Of a stretch of DNA of 64,000 nt, positions 1-48,109 are shown piece after piece. Within the stretch, counting starts at the first letter, position 1. Every line of letters starts with the position of its first letter. The notes under the pieces are model-generated. The model was given only the letters and a program-made list of their open reading frames with translations. It did not search any database and had not been told where the DNA came from. The position numbers and the translations under genes were made by a program. Source of the stretch: Diplonema papillatum (lineage: Eukaryota; Euglenozoa; Diplonemea; Diplonemida; Diplonemidae); NCBI GenBank assembly GCA_030068145.1, contig JAPJBO010000345.1, positions 124,001-188,000 of the forward strand, written 5' to 3'.

Positions 1-3000
1 CGGTTCTTTGCACGGAGAGTGAGATGGCCGTCGAGCTGACGGTTTTGGCGACCTCGCCTGCCACCGCCCCTGCAAGGAGACCCGTTTTCAGCGCGACCAG
101 CGACCCGCTCAGAGCGCTGTCTATCTTCGCCGCCCGTCGAATTCGCTCCGCCGATGAAGACGCGTCGCGTGGTTCTTCGCTGGACAGTCGAAGGCGGTCC
201 CGCGCGGATTCTAACAACCCGGCTTGCCGCGCGAGGAATGCTCCTCCGGTTGTTGTATTGCTTTCCGGTGTGGTTTCCGGTTGTCGTTCGCCAAGGAGCA
301 CGGCGCTGAAGCTCTCGAGAGCCGCGTGTCCAACCTCTTCGTCAATTTCGATGCCTGACGACGCCGCGTTGGCGAGCAGGCCTCCCAAGTAGTCTGCCAG
401 CGACTCGCGCATTTCTTCGTCGAAGTCGTTGTCGGTTCCGGCGGTGAGCGCGACGGTGGCACTGCACGCTTCGCCGACAAGCGACGGGTCGACGACGCGT
501 GAAGTTAGGCCGGTTAAAACCTTCTTCTTCAGCAACCTCCGGTTGCTGTCGTTAGTAGCCAACCCGTTAATCGACTGCGCCAACAGGTGCGCGGACGCGA
601 TCGTTGTCTGGGTTGTGACTGTCTCTTCGGTCGACGACGCGACAATTGCATCGACGAGCTCCTCGAGTTCGGCTGGGTCGACAGCGTCTATCGTCACCAG
701 CATCGGAGTCGAGCAGTTGGAAGCACGCCACGAGTCGAAGACGCAAACGTGGACCTCGAGATCACCTTCAGGGAGTATTGTCGACGCCGAGCAGCTTTCT
801 GAGTCGCGGATGACGACAGTTTCGCCTTCGATGCGCCCGGCTTGCACCCCCTTCTGCTGACCCTGCGCACACTCGTCGCCGAACTGCGCGGAAGCTGGGC
901 GGCACGTGCCGTCGAGGACCAGGCACTCTGCACTCTCCTCGTTGTATTCGTAAAACCCGGCTCCGCTTGACACCGCGAAGTCGACGCATGCAGCCGCGTC
1001 TTCAGCGGTGGTGCTGTCGGTGACAGAGCAGCTGCTGCCGTCGGCGGAGGGGGTTGCTGTTGTTTTCAGCGAGACGCTGTACGTTTCGTACACAGCGCGT
1101 CCGTCGCCGGAGATGGAGCCGCCGACCGGCGTGTACGAGAATCGGTACGTCAGCGGCTGGTCTTCGTCCTGCCATTGAGCTGCGCACGCGTTGATCTCGA
1201 ATACAGTCTCCAAAGCGGCCCCACCCCCCGGCGACATCGTCAGTGCCGGTATCGCAACGTTCTGCCGGGGAGGCGTGTTCACCTGCACGGTCAGAGTCGC
1301 GTGCGACTGCAGGACGGCCCTTCCGCACAGCCGCATCGCCGAACCAAGCACGTCGGGCACTGCCGAGCAGGCGCCCTCGAAAAGCTGGCACCGTCCCGAA
1401 GACAGCGTCGCGTAATCAGCGCCTGAATCAAGCGCGAGAGCGGTGCACGACGACCACCCGAAACTGGCCGTTTCGTTCCGGAGGAGGGTGCAAGTAGAGG
1501 TGGGTTGGTGGCGCTGCCGTTGCAGCAAGGCGCTGCACGGCGCTCGTCGCGTCGTGGCTTCGTCGGCGGCTGTGGCGGTGAAGTGGTAGTTGATGCCGGG
1601 GCACAGCGCGTTGGAAGCGAACACAAGCGTCTCGCCACCTTCTTCCGTCAGAACCAACCCGCGCTGCCGCAGGAAACTGATGTCGACTTCGTCGCATGCC
1701 CACGACACGCGATACGGCATCGCATGCAGCACACGTGCCCTCAGAATCAGCCGTCTAGACGCGGTGACCTTCCCGCCAGCCTCGCTCATGGCCATGTTCG
1801 GCTGCCATGGCGCGTCGACAGTGACCACCGGGTCAACCAGTGACACGTCTTCCTCCACCGGCGACACCACCGCAGACAATAACCCGAAACCCGTCATGAT
1901 AGCAGATGAAACGTTGTTCCGCGCGGCAGACCACAACTGCGACACCGCGACTTGGTACTGATATAGGGAACGGCCCGAGGGGACAACGATTTCACTGGAA
2001 ACCACAGTGCGGAGGGCGGCGTCCGACGACGCGGACGTGACGAAAATGTGGTCGGTTGCGGCGTTCGTGACGGAAGAGACCGCAGCCGTGTACTCGGCGA
2101 TGGAGAACGCCGCAAGTGGTAGGTCAAGGGTTGCGACAACCCTTACGTACCCTGGAGAGACGAGATCCGTCCCCGCGCGAGGGACGACTGAAATGGGAGC
2201 GGTGATGACAAGCGTGGTGCCCGAAGGCGCGAGCTTCGCAGTCACCTGCACAATCCCGTCGCCGACCGTCGAAAAAACGAGCGAGAAGTTCATGACGCCA
2301 GCCACCGCCCGCGCTGCGACGCCACCTGCTGTGAGCAATCTCGGGGACTCGGCGTACCCTTCGGAATCGGAGTCGCTGGCCACCAAATTCCCGAACGCGT
2401 CCGCGACACGCACAGTGACGACGACGGCCTCCCCCGTCGTGACCGTGCCCACGAAGGACACAAACGACACGACGGCAGCCGGCCCCACTTCGACCGCCAA
2501 CTCGGCAACAGCCCCCGTGGCATCCGGCGTCGCGCCAGGGTACGACCATGAGGCGCGAACAGCGAGTTGCACAGCACCAGGGCGCGGGAACACTAGGGAA
2601 AACGAAGCGGTTCCTCCGGTGAACGGAGGACGGGCGCCTTCGGGCATGTCGAACTCGACCGGGTCGCCGGACAGCGGGTCCTTTGCTGTGATGGTGAGCG
2701 TGGTGCTGTTTTCGAGGGGGGAAACCGCGTTTTGGACATCGAGCTGCTGCACGGCGAATGCGACGGCGACTCCGGCGACCGCCGTGGAAGGAGGCGGGTC
2801 GTTGTTTTCCCACTGGATGCGGATGGGCGGGGGTGTGACGGGGAACGACAGCAGGGGGCGGAACGGGGGGATTCCCCGGCTGCTGAAGCAGAGGACGTAC
2901 CACGTCTTGCGGGTGGGGTCGCCGACGGTGGCGGCGACGCGGACGGTGAGAGCTGGCGGGGACGGCGTCAAGTGCGAGAAGGGTTGCTGGGGGAGGGCCA

Positions 3001-4947
3001 GCGTGCCGCAGGCAACTGTTTTTTGCTCGTCGCTCGAGGACGAGGAGAGGGCTACCAGCGCGTATTGGTCCGACGCCAGCGACAACCCTGCACCCTCGAC
3101 TGCTATGTCCAGAGGCTGTGGGTACACGGTCCCGGTCGCAACGGCTTTGAGGTTCTGCCTGATCCCGCGCAGACTCACCGCGTCGATCTGCCCCAAGTGC
3201 GGGAACACCATCGGATTCGCGCTTCCATGAAACACCTTGAGCACCACTTTCCGCACTAGAGAAATCCGATCCGCTTGGAACACTTGCTGCGGTTTGGCTA
3301 ACACGACCCCAGGGCAATCGTTCGGTCCCTCGCCAGACCAGAGCACTTCAGGCAATTCTTTGCTAGTCTTCGTCGGCCGTGTGTCAGACCCGCAAGCTAG
3401 TCGTTGAGACACCCACCCTTCCCGCTCGCGGAGCAACGCGCAACTTCCTTGAAACACGCTGCACGCCGCCTCGGCCGGATCGAAAGAAGACGAATCCGCG
3501 TACAATTCCGCCGCAATATCCGCGCAGACGTCGGGATGGCTCGCGCCGCGCGACGACACGACCGTACACCCCCGGCTCTCCACCAGCTGCGCGCCCTGCA
3601 ACACTTCGCACGTCGCGGCGCAGTAAAACCGGCCTGTCACAGCACCCGCCCTCCCCACTCTCTCGTGGCACTGTCCCGTGTACCCCAGGCACCGGTCACC
3701 GACTAGCGACGCGTATGATATCAAATACGGTGTCGTTGTAGACCACTCAAAAACAGCGGCGGCGCACGTGTCCCACCGTGCCGGTGAAAGCCGGTCTGTT
3801 TCATACACGACGGAACACGCCGTAGTAGACGAGAGAGCTGTGTCTTCAAAGAAAGCGCAGGGCTCTACGGGGAGCACAAGCAAGGGAGGCACCATGGTCA
3901 CAGACGTCAAATTCTGAAGCGACGTGTTGAGGAAGGTCAGCGACAAGGTGTCAACCGCAGTCGCATTTGCGACAGCCGTGTCGTTGAATTCAAACAGCGG
4001 AGTGGAAGAGGCCGTGCGGGTTATAGTGAGCGTGGGGGACGTCAAGGGGGGGAGAAGAAACGATACGCCGTAGACAAGGACTCCATTGGGGAGACCAGAT
4101 GGTATTGGGTTCAAAGCCGATGCATCTAAAGGAAGACCGGTGTAAAGAACCCCCGAGTGATAGCTAAACCCAGTTTGACCTTCGTCGGACGTCGAAGACG
4201 CGCAGATGGAGTGGGAATCAGGGGCTTGACCCGATGTCTCGAAGTACAACGTGCATGTCCGTGCCGGAACACGCACGCAGAAAGCAGAGCACAGCGCGGT
4301 ACCAACGGCCACACAAACCTCAGCGCACGCATTGGCCAACACTTGGTTGTCCTCTGATTCCTCATCAGGTGGGTACAACACGTCCGCGCTTACCCCTCGG
4401 AGGGCGTCCCTGTCTTCTTGTATTACACGGCCTTCTTCCGTCATGGAAACGACTGACACCTCCCGCACAAATCCTGTCCCTGCGCTGACCAACACTCTGA
4501 CCTCACGCAACACGACCGGTTCGTTGAAAACGACGGTCAACTCGCTCAAGCCGCCAACTTCTGGTGACCACGTAGTGCTGTCGTTCTTGAAGTCCGCACA
4601 GCCTTCAACCAGCCACGCCTCCTGTTCGGAGTCGTACCAGTCGGGCGGCCCCACAACGCCTGAAGGCGGCGTGTTCCAGTAGATATTCGAGACGGACGTG
4701 CGGCAATAAGTGTAGATGGTGCGCCCCGTGCCGGGTTCAGCGGGCGCTTGCATCTTCGCCGCTTCTGCAGCCGTCGCGGCTTCGTCTACACAAACCTCGG
4801 ATGCTGTGCTGGTGGTGCTCGCTGTTGCCGGCCAAACTTCGACGAGAGTATTCTGAACGCACGTCAGCGTTACGTTCGGTTTGTAAGCCGGTGCGTCGCT
4901 GGCGTAGTCTCCTTGTAGAACAATGGAAAAGCGGGCTTCGTACACAC
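1..4947 (-). CDS. Polycystin-1/REJ-like giant surface protein, exon 2 (partial)
   Basis: The minus frame is open without a stop from 4947 to base 1, about 1,649 codons, and continues outside the window. From 5' to 3' it reads as Cys-rich extracellular sequence, then filamin/Ig-like beta repeats near 2.2-2.6 kb (VTVRVADAFGNLV), then a REJ-like module near 0.9-1.4 kb (NTPP, SPGGGAALETVFEI, WQDEDQPLTYRFSY). After that comes an Asn- and Ser-rich helical stretch of the kind that precedes the GAIN/GPS region of polycystin-1 proteins. In that family REJ modules lie outside the cell ahead of a multi-pass membrane part, which would lie beyond base 1 here. GC-rich third positions support this frame over the long opposite-strand ORF at 2007-3230. 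The family call is an inference from motifs; a different adhesion receptor with Ig-like repeats is possible. Confidence 0.62.
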
Positions 4948-5335
4948 CTGCAGGGGAGAGGTCAAGTGTCACAAACACTCACACCCGCACACAGGGGCAG
5001 TCAGCATTGCACATCGCCGGACAAGCCCCGTACGAGCCTTGGAACAGCTGTGGAGAAGCTAATTTCAGCAGACATACACCCCACACATACGCAAGAGGAG
5101 CGCAGTGTGTAAAACCATTGGCGCTTGTTGTCGGGCAAGCTTGCTGACCCGAGCAATGCTCACGGAAAAGCGATGATTCTGATCGAGTTCGGGATGGCCA
5201 TGGTTCTGCAGTCATTTTCTGTGCGACGAAGTTTGACTAGCAAAGAAACAGTGGGTGAGCGATGGGGCATCTCTTTGCCCCAGCTATCCATGAAAAGTTG
5301 GAGGAATACGCTGGCAAGAGAAGTGCGGTGCATAC
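4948..5335 (-). other. Intron 1 of the polycystin/REJ-like gene
   Basis: The donor is GGAAG|GTATGC and the acceptor is CCTCTCCCCTGCAG|GTGTG. Both boundaries are phase 1, so the codon is rebuilt as GGT and the frame continues from the lectin exon into the long second exon. Without splicing the first exon runs into a stop at 5160. The intron is 388 bp and contains no recognisable element. Confidence 0.75.
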
Positions 5336-6080
5336 CTTCCGCGACACAGCGCAAATAAGCCGTCGCGCGAGAATCCGCAAAAGTGTTGGCAACCGGGACA
5401 GATCGGATCCACCGGATGCCGCTTGAGGTGCTGTCGGTGCCGTTTTTCACGACGTGGACGCTCATTTGCGACCGGTCCATGCCAAGCGCCCTGTTGCCCT
5501 CAGCATCACGGATCTGCACAGAGATCGCGACGTACTCCAGGGTCTGCATGGACCGCGGCACATCGTCAGTTAAAGAGAGCATCGCTGGCGGCAAAGGAGG
5601 CGCCTGGCACACGTAGAACGCGAGAGCAGAACACTCGCGGTCTTGAATCTGCGTGTACTTCGGTCGCACCTGAGGCGAGAGCTGTGTGCAACCTGATTTG
5701 CCCGAGGGCCGGTGCATGCGCCACGCTGTGTAACCGGAGACTGACCCATTCTGCGCAAGCGACGTAGTCCTATCCACCCATCGCCATCGACCCTCAGTCT
5801 GGTCCCACAGGCCACCCACCCACGGTGCTCCCGTCGCCGGGACGATCATATTCCCCACAAAGTTTGCCACCTCATCGGTGACCACGGCCAACGTGCCGTT
5901 CTCCCTACGACACGCCTGCAGCGCCCCATCCCACACCAACGGAGTCGTGGCGTAGTACTTGAAACACGCGATTTGCACAGAGCCTTCCGCATTCAAATAC
6001 GTATGCCCAGAGTACCCGCTGAGGCACCCCACACCACCTGATACCAGTGCGCACAGCAGCACTCCCCTGAGTCTGATCAT
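5336..6080 (-). CDS. Polycystin/REJ-like gene, exon 1: signal peptide and C-type lectin domain
   Basis: It starts at ATG 6080 with a signal peptide (MIRLRGVLLCALVSGGVGC). A C-type lectin-like domain follows at about residues 25-160: a Cys-containing entry (IACFKYY), a conserved helix (WDGALQACRRENGTLAVV), a WVGGLWD/WRWVD core and a closing CSALAFYVC. An immunoglobulin-like stretch follows (LEYVAISVQIRDAEGNRALG). A lectin domain near the N-terminus followed by beta repeats and REJ matches the order seen in polycystin-1 relatives. The coding part runs to the phase-1 donor at 5336. The calcium-binding loop is not clearly canonical, so sugar binding is uncertain. Confidence 0.75.
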
Positions 6081-7203
6081 CGACCGGTGGTCGGGCTGAG
6101 GGGCTGAGACGAGGGGTGAGGCCTGTTTCTTAGCGTTTTTAGAGTTACAGTCCGCTTTTTCTCTCGTCTATTTTACGGGCGCGGTGGTGCTTTGCCTTTT
6201 CTTCCCTTTTCCCCCGACAAAGAGAGACGTAAGGGACGCAGGCACAAAATAACACGAAGTGCGGTACTTAATCAGGCACAATGTTTCCCACGTGTCGGAC
6301 CCTTCATGGCTCGCGGTGAAGTACCTACGTACGAGGAGATTGTGCACATTCCTTCGGATCCGTGAGTCCCACTTCTGATGTGGGCGGCGCCAGCCAATGC
6401 GAAGGCGGCCAGAACGTGCTAGGATGTATGTACCCAAACACTGCGTTACTCCGTTCGGCTCTTTCATCCGCGGACTCTAGGCGGACCTTCCTTCAGGTAG
6501 GGAAGACGTGTAAAAGAAACGACCTCAGGGCAAATACCTGGGGGGTCCAAATACAACAGGTACTCAAACACAGTATTATTTCGGAATACAATAGGTACAC
6601 TGAAATGGGGGTTTCGGTGAGCAGTGTTTCGGAATACAAAAGTATTTGTCCCCAGTGAGGGGTTCCACGGGCTTCCCCTCAACACTCCCAAAGCCGAAAG
6701 TCCAATTCTACTTGATTTTGCTATCACTGGCATTTTCCTTGGGGTAGGGGGCAACAATGCCTAAGGACCACTCCAAGTAGTAGTAGCAGTATGTGTCGTC
6801 TGCCGAAGCGGCCGGAGACAGCAGGCGCAGGGGCAGACTTTTCACTTCATGGAGACCCGCCCGCGGCATTGCGACTGCCCAATCACTGTCGAGAAAGGAT
6901 GCGCCTATTGTGATGAGGTGGTTGACCAGGCCCCCACGAAGCCTTATACATAACACGGCTAAACACAAGGATGCAGCCCTGCTTAGGTGTGCGCTCAGCC
7001 ATCAGGCCATTGGCTGCTAAGCACCCCCCTACCGGTCGATTTGCCACTTTTGTGGCTCTCTCTTCGCCGGGCGGTGCTGTCAGCACTTGTTCCGACTCAA
7101 TTAAGATGCGGTCAACAGTGTCGCCACGTGAAGGCCCCATGACACCTTTTTGAGACCACTCCGACCACTCCAAAACAAAAGAAATAGGCGCACCCCTGAA
7201 CCG
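6081..7203. other. Intergenic stretch, no gene recognised
   Basis: This lies upstream of the lectin gene. Short ORFs occur on both strands but none has biased codon use or a recognisable motif. It probably holds the promoter of the minus-strand gene, but I see no defined element. Confidence 0.5.
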
Positions 7204-7229
7204 GGGAAGAACTACGCACAGCGATGGCG

Positions 7230-8122
7230 CGCGACGAACCTTTGGTGCCCATGCTGGTACCTCGGGGCGAGCGGTCGCAAGGCAACACGACGCACCAACC
7301 GAAACCGCTCAGCAAAATCGGCTTCGCCAGCCGGCATGTCCCCCGGAGCCACGCATACCGTACAAGACCATCACGCTGAGCGAAGGAACAACACCCCACA
7401 GGGCGCACGAAATAGCGTCCCGGATTTCGGATTGGCACCTAGGACTGACGTATTGCCGAGGGACAATAGGAATCCGGGTGCGCCGAGAAGACGCGAGGCA
7501 GATGCGTGCACTGCCTGCTACGAGCCGGAGTCGGCTACTTCCTGGTTGCTGGCGTCCCCTACGGAACGAACGCCCACCACCTCCGCTCAACAACCTGGGC
7601 TGGACCGTCCAGCCACTGTTCAAGGCGTCCAACCCGGGAGCTGCGCCGAATGGGCGGTCAACTCAGCAACGAGGAAAAATTCGCGATGCTCAGAATCGCG
7701 ATGCAGGACCGGAAGCGCAGGCGGGAGGAAAAAAGGCTGGAAGAGGGTGTTCCGAGGAAGCTGATGCCGATGATGACGAGGGTGGAGGAGAGGACGAACG
7801 CCCACACCAATCAGAAGATCCTCCAGAAGCGCGAGACAGCTGAGAAGAAGACCCGGCGGCGGATAGCCTGCCCGCGTCCGCCCACTCCCCAAATAACTCA
7901 AGACCCGCCACACCCCCTTCAGCAGCCAAGAGTCAGCCGACCTGGTTGCAGGAGACGGGGCGCAGGGGACGGATGTGCTGCCGGACGTCGCGCGAAACTC
8001 GCCACCGCGGCGTCCAGAGTGGCAAAAGGCGTCGCAGCCCACCCGCCCCCAAACAAACTGAGCCTGAATCGGCTGCCGCCCCCGTCGCCTTCTTCTCCAA
8101 AAAAAGGGTGGTGGCCTGTTAA
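7230..8122 (+). pseudogene. Decayed retroelement ORF, probably LINE ORF1-like
   Basis: Coding-like plus-strand sequence with at least one frameshift and an in-frame TGA at 7841-7843, before a readable basic tail that ends at TAA 8117-8119. Readable pieces are ITLSEGTTPHRAHEIASRI, GIRVRREDARQMRALP, then in a neighbouring frame YFLVAGVPYGTN, then LNNLGWTVQPLFKASNPG. The series 'valine-arginine EDA, GVP, LxxLGW' resembles the RNA-binding first half of some protist LINE ORFs, followed by a charged low-complexity tail. The assignment rests on memory of such proteins and is weak. It could also be a piece of another LINE clade in this genome. Confidence 0.35.
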
Positions 8123-8949
8123 CACTAGTAAAATCCTTCCCTCTGCTCACGGCAAACATAAGTGCATGACTTCGAAATATTTAGCTGGAGACAGTGTCTA
8201 ATATACGAGACTGGGTGTTCGACTGTTAAACCTTCAGTGGTTCCTGCAGACTTGGCGATATTGCTCGCACCACCAGGGCTCTCCGGAAGGATTTCCCAAT
8301 CGCACATGGAAGATCTAAGGGGAGTGAACATAGGTGTCCGTGTGGTCCAGTCATATCAAAACGCAAAGGATTCTAGGTCGCAATGGGAGAGCGAGTCTTT
8401 TCTTCGGCCAATGAGCAGAGAAACACCGCGGGTGCTAGCTTCCTTGTCGACACTCCAGATGGACACAAAACGAACCCCAAATTGATCCTGTGCGGTCCTG
8501 ATGGATTGAAGGAAGAAACGAAAGCATTTGGGAAACAAGACTGACCCGGAGAAAAAAGTCGGCATTTTCTCGTGTACGGTCGACGGGCCAGTGAAGGTGG
8601 AAACCTCCCCCGGCGCAGCCGCTTGTTGCCTGGAATTGGTTACGGTTGTTTGAATCGTTAAAATGACCAGTCCAGCTGTATCACTCATCCGAGCTTTCAC
8701 CGATAGTAGGGCTCGGTTACCTATCCACACGGCAACAACTTGAAACTTAAGAACAAGGGAGTGACCTCAAGTCAAAACCATCGTCTCTCGTTTCGACAAC
8801 AGTTCTCTCTCTTTCGTTGCTGCTTTGCCTACGAGACACAATGGCATACAGGCAGATCAGCAAGCAGAATGCCAACAAGCTGTCACTTCCTTCACCCCCA
8901 ACTTCGGAAGCGTCTGAATCTTGGTTGGCTTGCGACTGTCCTGCAGATT
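8123..8949. other. No gene recognised (3' region of the sensor gene or intergenic)
   Basis: Possible 3' exons of the sensor gene would lie here on the minus strand, but no reading frame shows convincing codon bias or PAS-like motifs. Confidence 0.4.
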
Positions 8950-9190
8950 ACCTATCCGCTGTTGAATCCAAATACGGATTGAGGGTGTGCTACCTGCGTC
9001 GTAAATGTCAAGCTGGCGGAAGAGCTGTGTGTCCCGCCGAGCATCAAACATCCTGAGAAAGATGTGGGCATGGGTGTCATACTTGTCTAGAAGCAGCACC
9101 ACAGTCCACAGTCTTTGCGAACCAACTCGCGGGAGGTCACTGTTGTAATGTACGCCTCGAGGACGACTCGAGGAAGGACAAGGCCGCCGC
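8950..9190 (-). pseudogene. Decayed tandem copy of the PAS exon
   Basis: The minus strand reads VVLLLDKYDTHAHIFLRMF, ARRDTQLF and QLDIYDAG. These match the intact exon just upstream (DVLLLDKYGTHVHVFFNMF, ARRGTQLFF, QLDIYDD). The first half of the PAS fold is out of frame and degenerate, but it keeps the SFLES signature at DNA level. The two units lie about 330-350 bp apart and share the GTAGCAC sequence after the domain, so this is a local tandem duplication that lost coding ability. Confidence 0.6.
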
Positions 9191-9299
9191 CACAATTGTG
9201 GTGTTGCCACTGTGGTATCGGATGGTTTGCGACTGGGCTGCATGATTCGCAAGGCACAGATTAGAACCCGAGATGCGGATGATGGCATGGGCGTGCTAC

Positions 9300-45441
<36,142 letters not shown>

Positions 45442-46529
45442 TTGTCGCTTCTAAGAGACGCTTTGAGGTTCGGACGGTCGTTGGTTGAAGGACACCGCGT
45501 GTGTACGGTCCACGATAGCCTGGATCATGGGTATCGCTGATACTGGTACACGGTTACCCAGGGTGGAAGGCAGTGTGACAAACCAGTTTTGCGGGGGGCA
45601 GTGGTAGTTCGGAAGAAAGTCTGGACCTCAGCGGAGGTGTCGTTCCAGACACTCCCTGAGTTGTCTGAAGCAAGTTCATGCCAGCAGGGCACCTCAATGG
45701 AAAGCTGGAGATTTTTACAGAAACCAGCGTGCTTTCTTTTCCATCTTGTGGTACCTTGTCTTTGCTTGTCCAGGCCTGTTCGAAAATAAACCGGGAAGAC
45801 AAGAAGCCACGGTATCTTCTCACGATTCCTTCTTCAGCTTTCTCGGGAAGGGGTAGAAGGCAGGCGGAAAACAAAGTGTGAAGAATTCAAGACGTAATAA
45901 ACTGCATCTGCATGATGATCGGGCTAGAATGACGAGTACTTAAGCAATGTGGCTTTAGTAGTATTATCTGCCTTTCTCTCGCTCTTTATGTGCTGACGAG
46001 TCACAGTCGGAGGGCGTTTTCTTCCTGATGAACGCGCAACGCGCATGGAAAGGAAGTGGCTTCGACATATACAGAGCGGCAGCTACCGAACGAACAACAA
46101 TAAAAAGAAAAGACCGCTGGAGCTGCTGCATGCAAAGTTTGAGTCGAAGCGAGCAGCACTTCAACCCCGTCATTTCCCCTGTGGTTGACTGTTTCCACGA
46201 GCTTGCGTTCAGCGCAAGCCCAAGCCTTAAGGGAAGCCACACCTTATGCTTTGGTGGGAGAACGTTCGTCGCTTGACCCGCGGGCCTTCGGCAGGCTTTT
46301 ACACCTTGCAAGAAAAGGCTACCGAACAAAACGCCAGCCTTCTGAACCACAAATATCGCTAGAATGTAGGCAAACAGTGGGGAAGGCCCAATGCACAACA
46401 TATTTCCTCTCTCGCTCCGGATCGGAGAAATGGGTATTTTCAAGATGTCCACACGAAGTGAAAGTGTCTCTCGCTGGGAGAGACACGATGAGGTTGTAAC
46501 TTGGCATTTGCTGTCTACGAAGGATACTG
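45442..46529. other. Between the sensor start and the DIM1-related repeats, no gene recognised
   Basis: It probably includes the sensor gene's promoter just above 45441. A 190-codon minus ORF at 45964-46536 has no codon bias and no motif. Confidence 0.45.
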
Positions 46530-46740
46530 CTCTCAAAGAGCAGCTGCATATCCGTCTCTCGATGCGTTGGACGAAAGTTTACTTGAGAACACGTCATCGA
46601 CTGCGAGGTCTCGCCAAGCAGCTTCCAGTACCTGCAGCCAACAGTTCATCAACCGTAGGCTCGCATAGACTCCCAGCAGCCCAGACGCAAACGAGTACTG
46701 CTTACAAAGCAGGTGTGTATTCCTAGCACAAATCCCTGGG
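46530..46740 (-). pseudogene. Second decayed copy of the DIM1 3' end
   Basis: TCAAAGAGCAGCTGCATATC through ATGCGTTGGACGAAAGTTTA, then CCAAGCAGCTTCCAGTACCT, follow the same order as the DIM1 3' coding DNA (GAAGCAGCAGCAGCTC, CTGCGCTGGATAAAAGC, CCGAGCATCTCACAATAGCT) but are more diverged than the copy at 46.8 kb. Confidence 0.5.
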
Positions 46741-46774
46741 ACCGACGGCTGCGCTTGTACCTGAGATTGACTGC

Positions 46775-46985
46775 CTACGCGAAGTAGACGTCCTTTTCGT
46801 GGACGCTCTACGCCCTCAAAGAGCAGCAGCAGCTCTAGGTTTCTCCATGGCACGCCCTATGCGCTGGACAAAAGTTCACCCGAACTGTGCCGAGCAGCTC
46901 ACAGTAGCTGCAGCCAAAAAGTGCAACAACATCAGGTCGCACAGACTTTTGGCGGCGCAGACGAGCGCACGAGTAGTAGTAGTTT
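46775..46985 (-). pseudogene. Decayed copy of the DIM1 3' end
   Basis: GCGAAGTAGACGTCCTTTTC at 46780 corresponds to GCGAAGTAGACGTCCTTCTC at the DIM1 stop (47099). The copy carries on with AAAGAGCAGCAGCAGCTC, ATGCGCTGGACAAAAG and AGCTCACAGTAGCTGC. On the minus strand a remnant reads NLELLLLFEGVE against EPELLLLLESFHE in DIM1. The unit spacing is about 315 bp. Confidence 0.62.
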
Positions 46986-47095
46986 GAACTTGATATGCAG
47001 CCGGAGACAGCAGGCGCAGGGGGCACGAGTGCACAAAAAAAAAAAGAAGAAGAAAGCACTGGGACTCACTGCGCTTGGTACCTGATACCGGCTGC

Positions 47096-48073
47096 CTACG
47101 CGAAGTAGACGTCCTTCTCGTGGAAGCTTTCGAGAAGCAGCAGCAGCTCAGGCTCCTCCATTGTGCGCGCTCTGCGCTGGATAAAAGCAGTTCGCTCGAG
47201 TACTTCTTCGACTGTCTTCTTAAAATCAGTGTCCGACTGTGCCGGCTTGCCGAGCATCTCACAATAGCTGCGGTGAAGCGTGAGCAGATGTGCCAGCGTC
47301 GCTTTGACGTGGAAGTTGCCGCCAAGCGTCTTGTTCGGTCGGTTGAAGCAGATTTTGATCAGCCCGTCCCACTCCTCAAACGCGATCTCCGGAGCAGGCC
47401 GCTTTGGTTCGATGCGGACGACTGACGACTCGACTTTTGGAGGTGGCTTGAACGAGTTCTTCGAGATTTTCATGAGGTGGTCAACCTTCGAGAGGAGTTG
47501 GGTGTTGGAGGACAGACGGCAGTACATCGAAGAGTTCGGCTTCGCTACCAGACGCATGGCAAATTCTCTCTGAAACATGAGCACCGCGCAGCGGAAGGAC
47601 GGTGTGTGCTTTAGAAGTTGGAAGACCAGTGCCGAGGAAATGGCGTACGGCACGTTCGCGACGCAAACGTTGAAAAACGGGAGTTCCTGCTTGATGCAGT
47701 TTCCCTGGATGATCTGCAGCTTGGAACCAAGCGGACCGGACATGAACCGCTTGTGCAGCTCGGAGACCATTCGAGGATCGATTTCCATTGCGATGACCTT
47801 CTTCGCCTTCTGCAACAGCTTCTCCGTGAGATTCCCGGTGCCAGGACCAATCTCGAGGACCGTGTCTGTGGATGACAGACCTGCCTTCTCGACAATGGCA
47901 TTGATGACCAAAGGGTTCCGTAAAATGTGTTGGCCGAATGTCTTGTTGAAGACGATCCCGTGGTGTCCCTGGCGGACGCCCGTGTCGGCACCTTCCGCAG
48001 ACATGCGCTTCTCCGCTTTCTTCTTCTTCTTCTCAGTCCGCTCGTTCGAGCGGTCGTGCTGAACTTTCGGCAT
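47096..48073 (-). CDS. DIM1: 18S rRNA adenine dimethyltransferase DIM1
   Basis: A single exon of 325 codons from ATG 48073, close to the usual length of eukaryotic DIM1/DIMT1 (just over 300). It dimethylates two adjacent adenines near the 3' end of 18S rRNA and takes part in small-subunit processing in the nucleolus. The Lys/Glu-rich N-terminus is followed by the SAM-binding motif VLEIGPGTGNLTEKLL, VIAMEIDPRM, the catalytic NVPYAISSALVFQLL and MFQREFAMRLVAKPNSSMY. The helical C-terminal domain ends LLLLLESFHEKDVYFA. All expected motifs are present. Two partial copies of its 3' end lie directly downstream. Confidence 0.92.
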   Translation of the reverse strand: MPKVQHDRSNERTEKKKKKAEKRMSAEGADTGVRQGHHGIVFNKTFGQHILRNPLVINAIVEKAGLSSTDTVLEIGPGTGNLTEKLLQKAKKVIAMEIDPRMVSELHKRFMSGPLGSKLQIIQGNCIKQELPFFNVCVANVPYAISSALVFQLLKHTPSFRCAVLMFQREFAMRLVAKPNSSMYCRLSSNTQLLSKVDHLMKISKNSFKPPPKVESSVVRIEPKRPAPEIAFEEWDGLIKICFNRPNKTLGGNFHVKATLAHLLTLHRSYCEMLGKPAQSDTDFKKTVEEVLERTAFIQRRARTMEEPELLLLLESFHEKDVYFA

Positions 48074-48109
48074 GGCAACTCTCTTTCTTTTCTTTTTGTC
48101 TCAGACCGA

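Noticed and set aside
2007..3230. 407-codon plus-strand ORF
   Set aside because: It lies antisense to the polycystin/REJ-like exon. Its residues are a Thr/Ala/Ser-rich shadow, while the minus frame is open for 4.9 kb and shows domain motifs.
45964..46536. 190-codon minus ORF
   Set aside because: No codon bias, no motif, and it overlaps a decayed DIM1 repeat.
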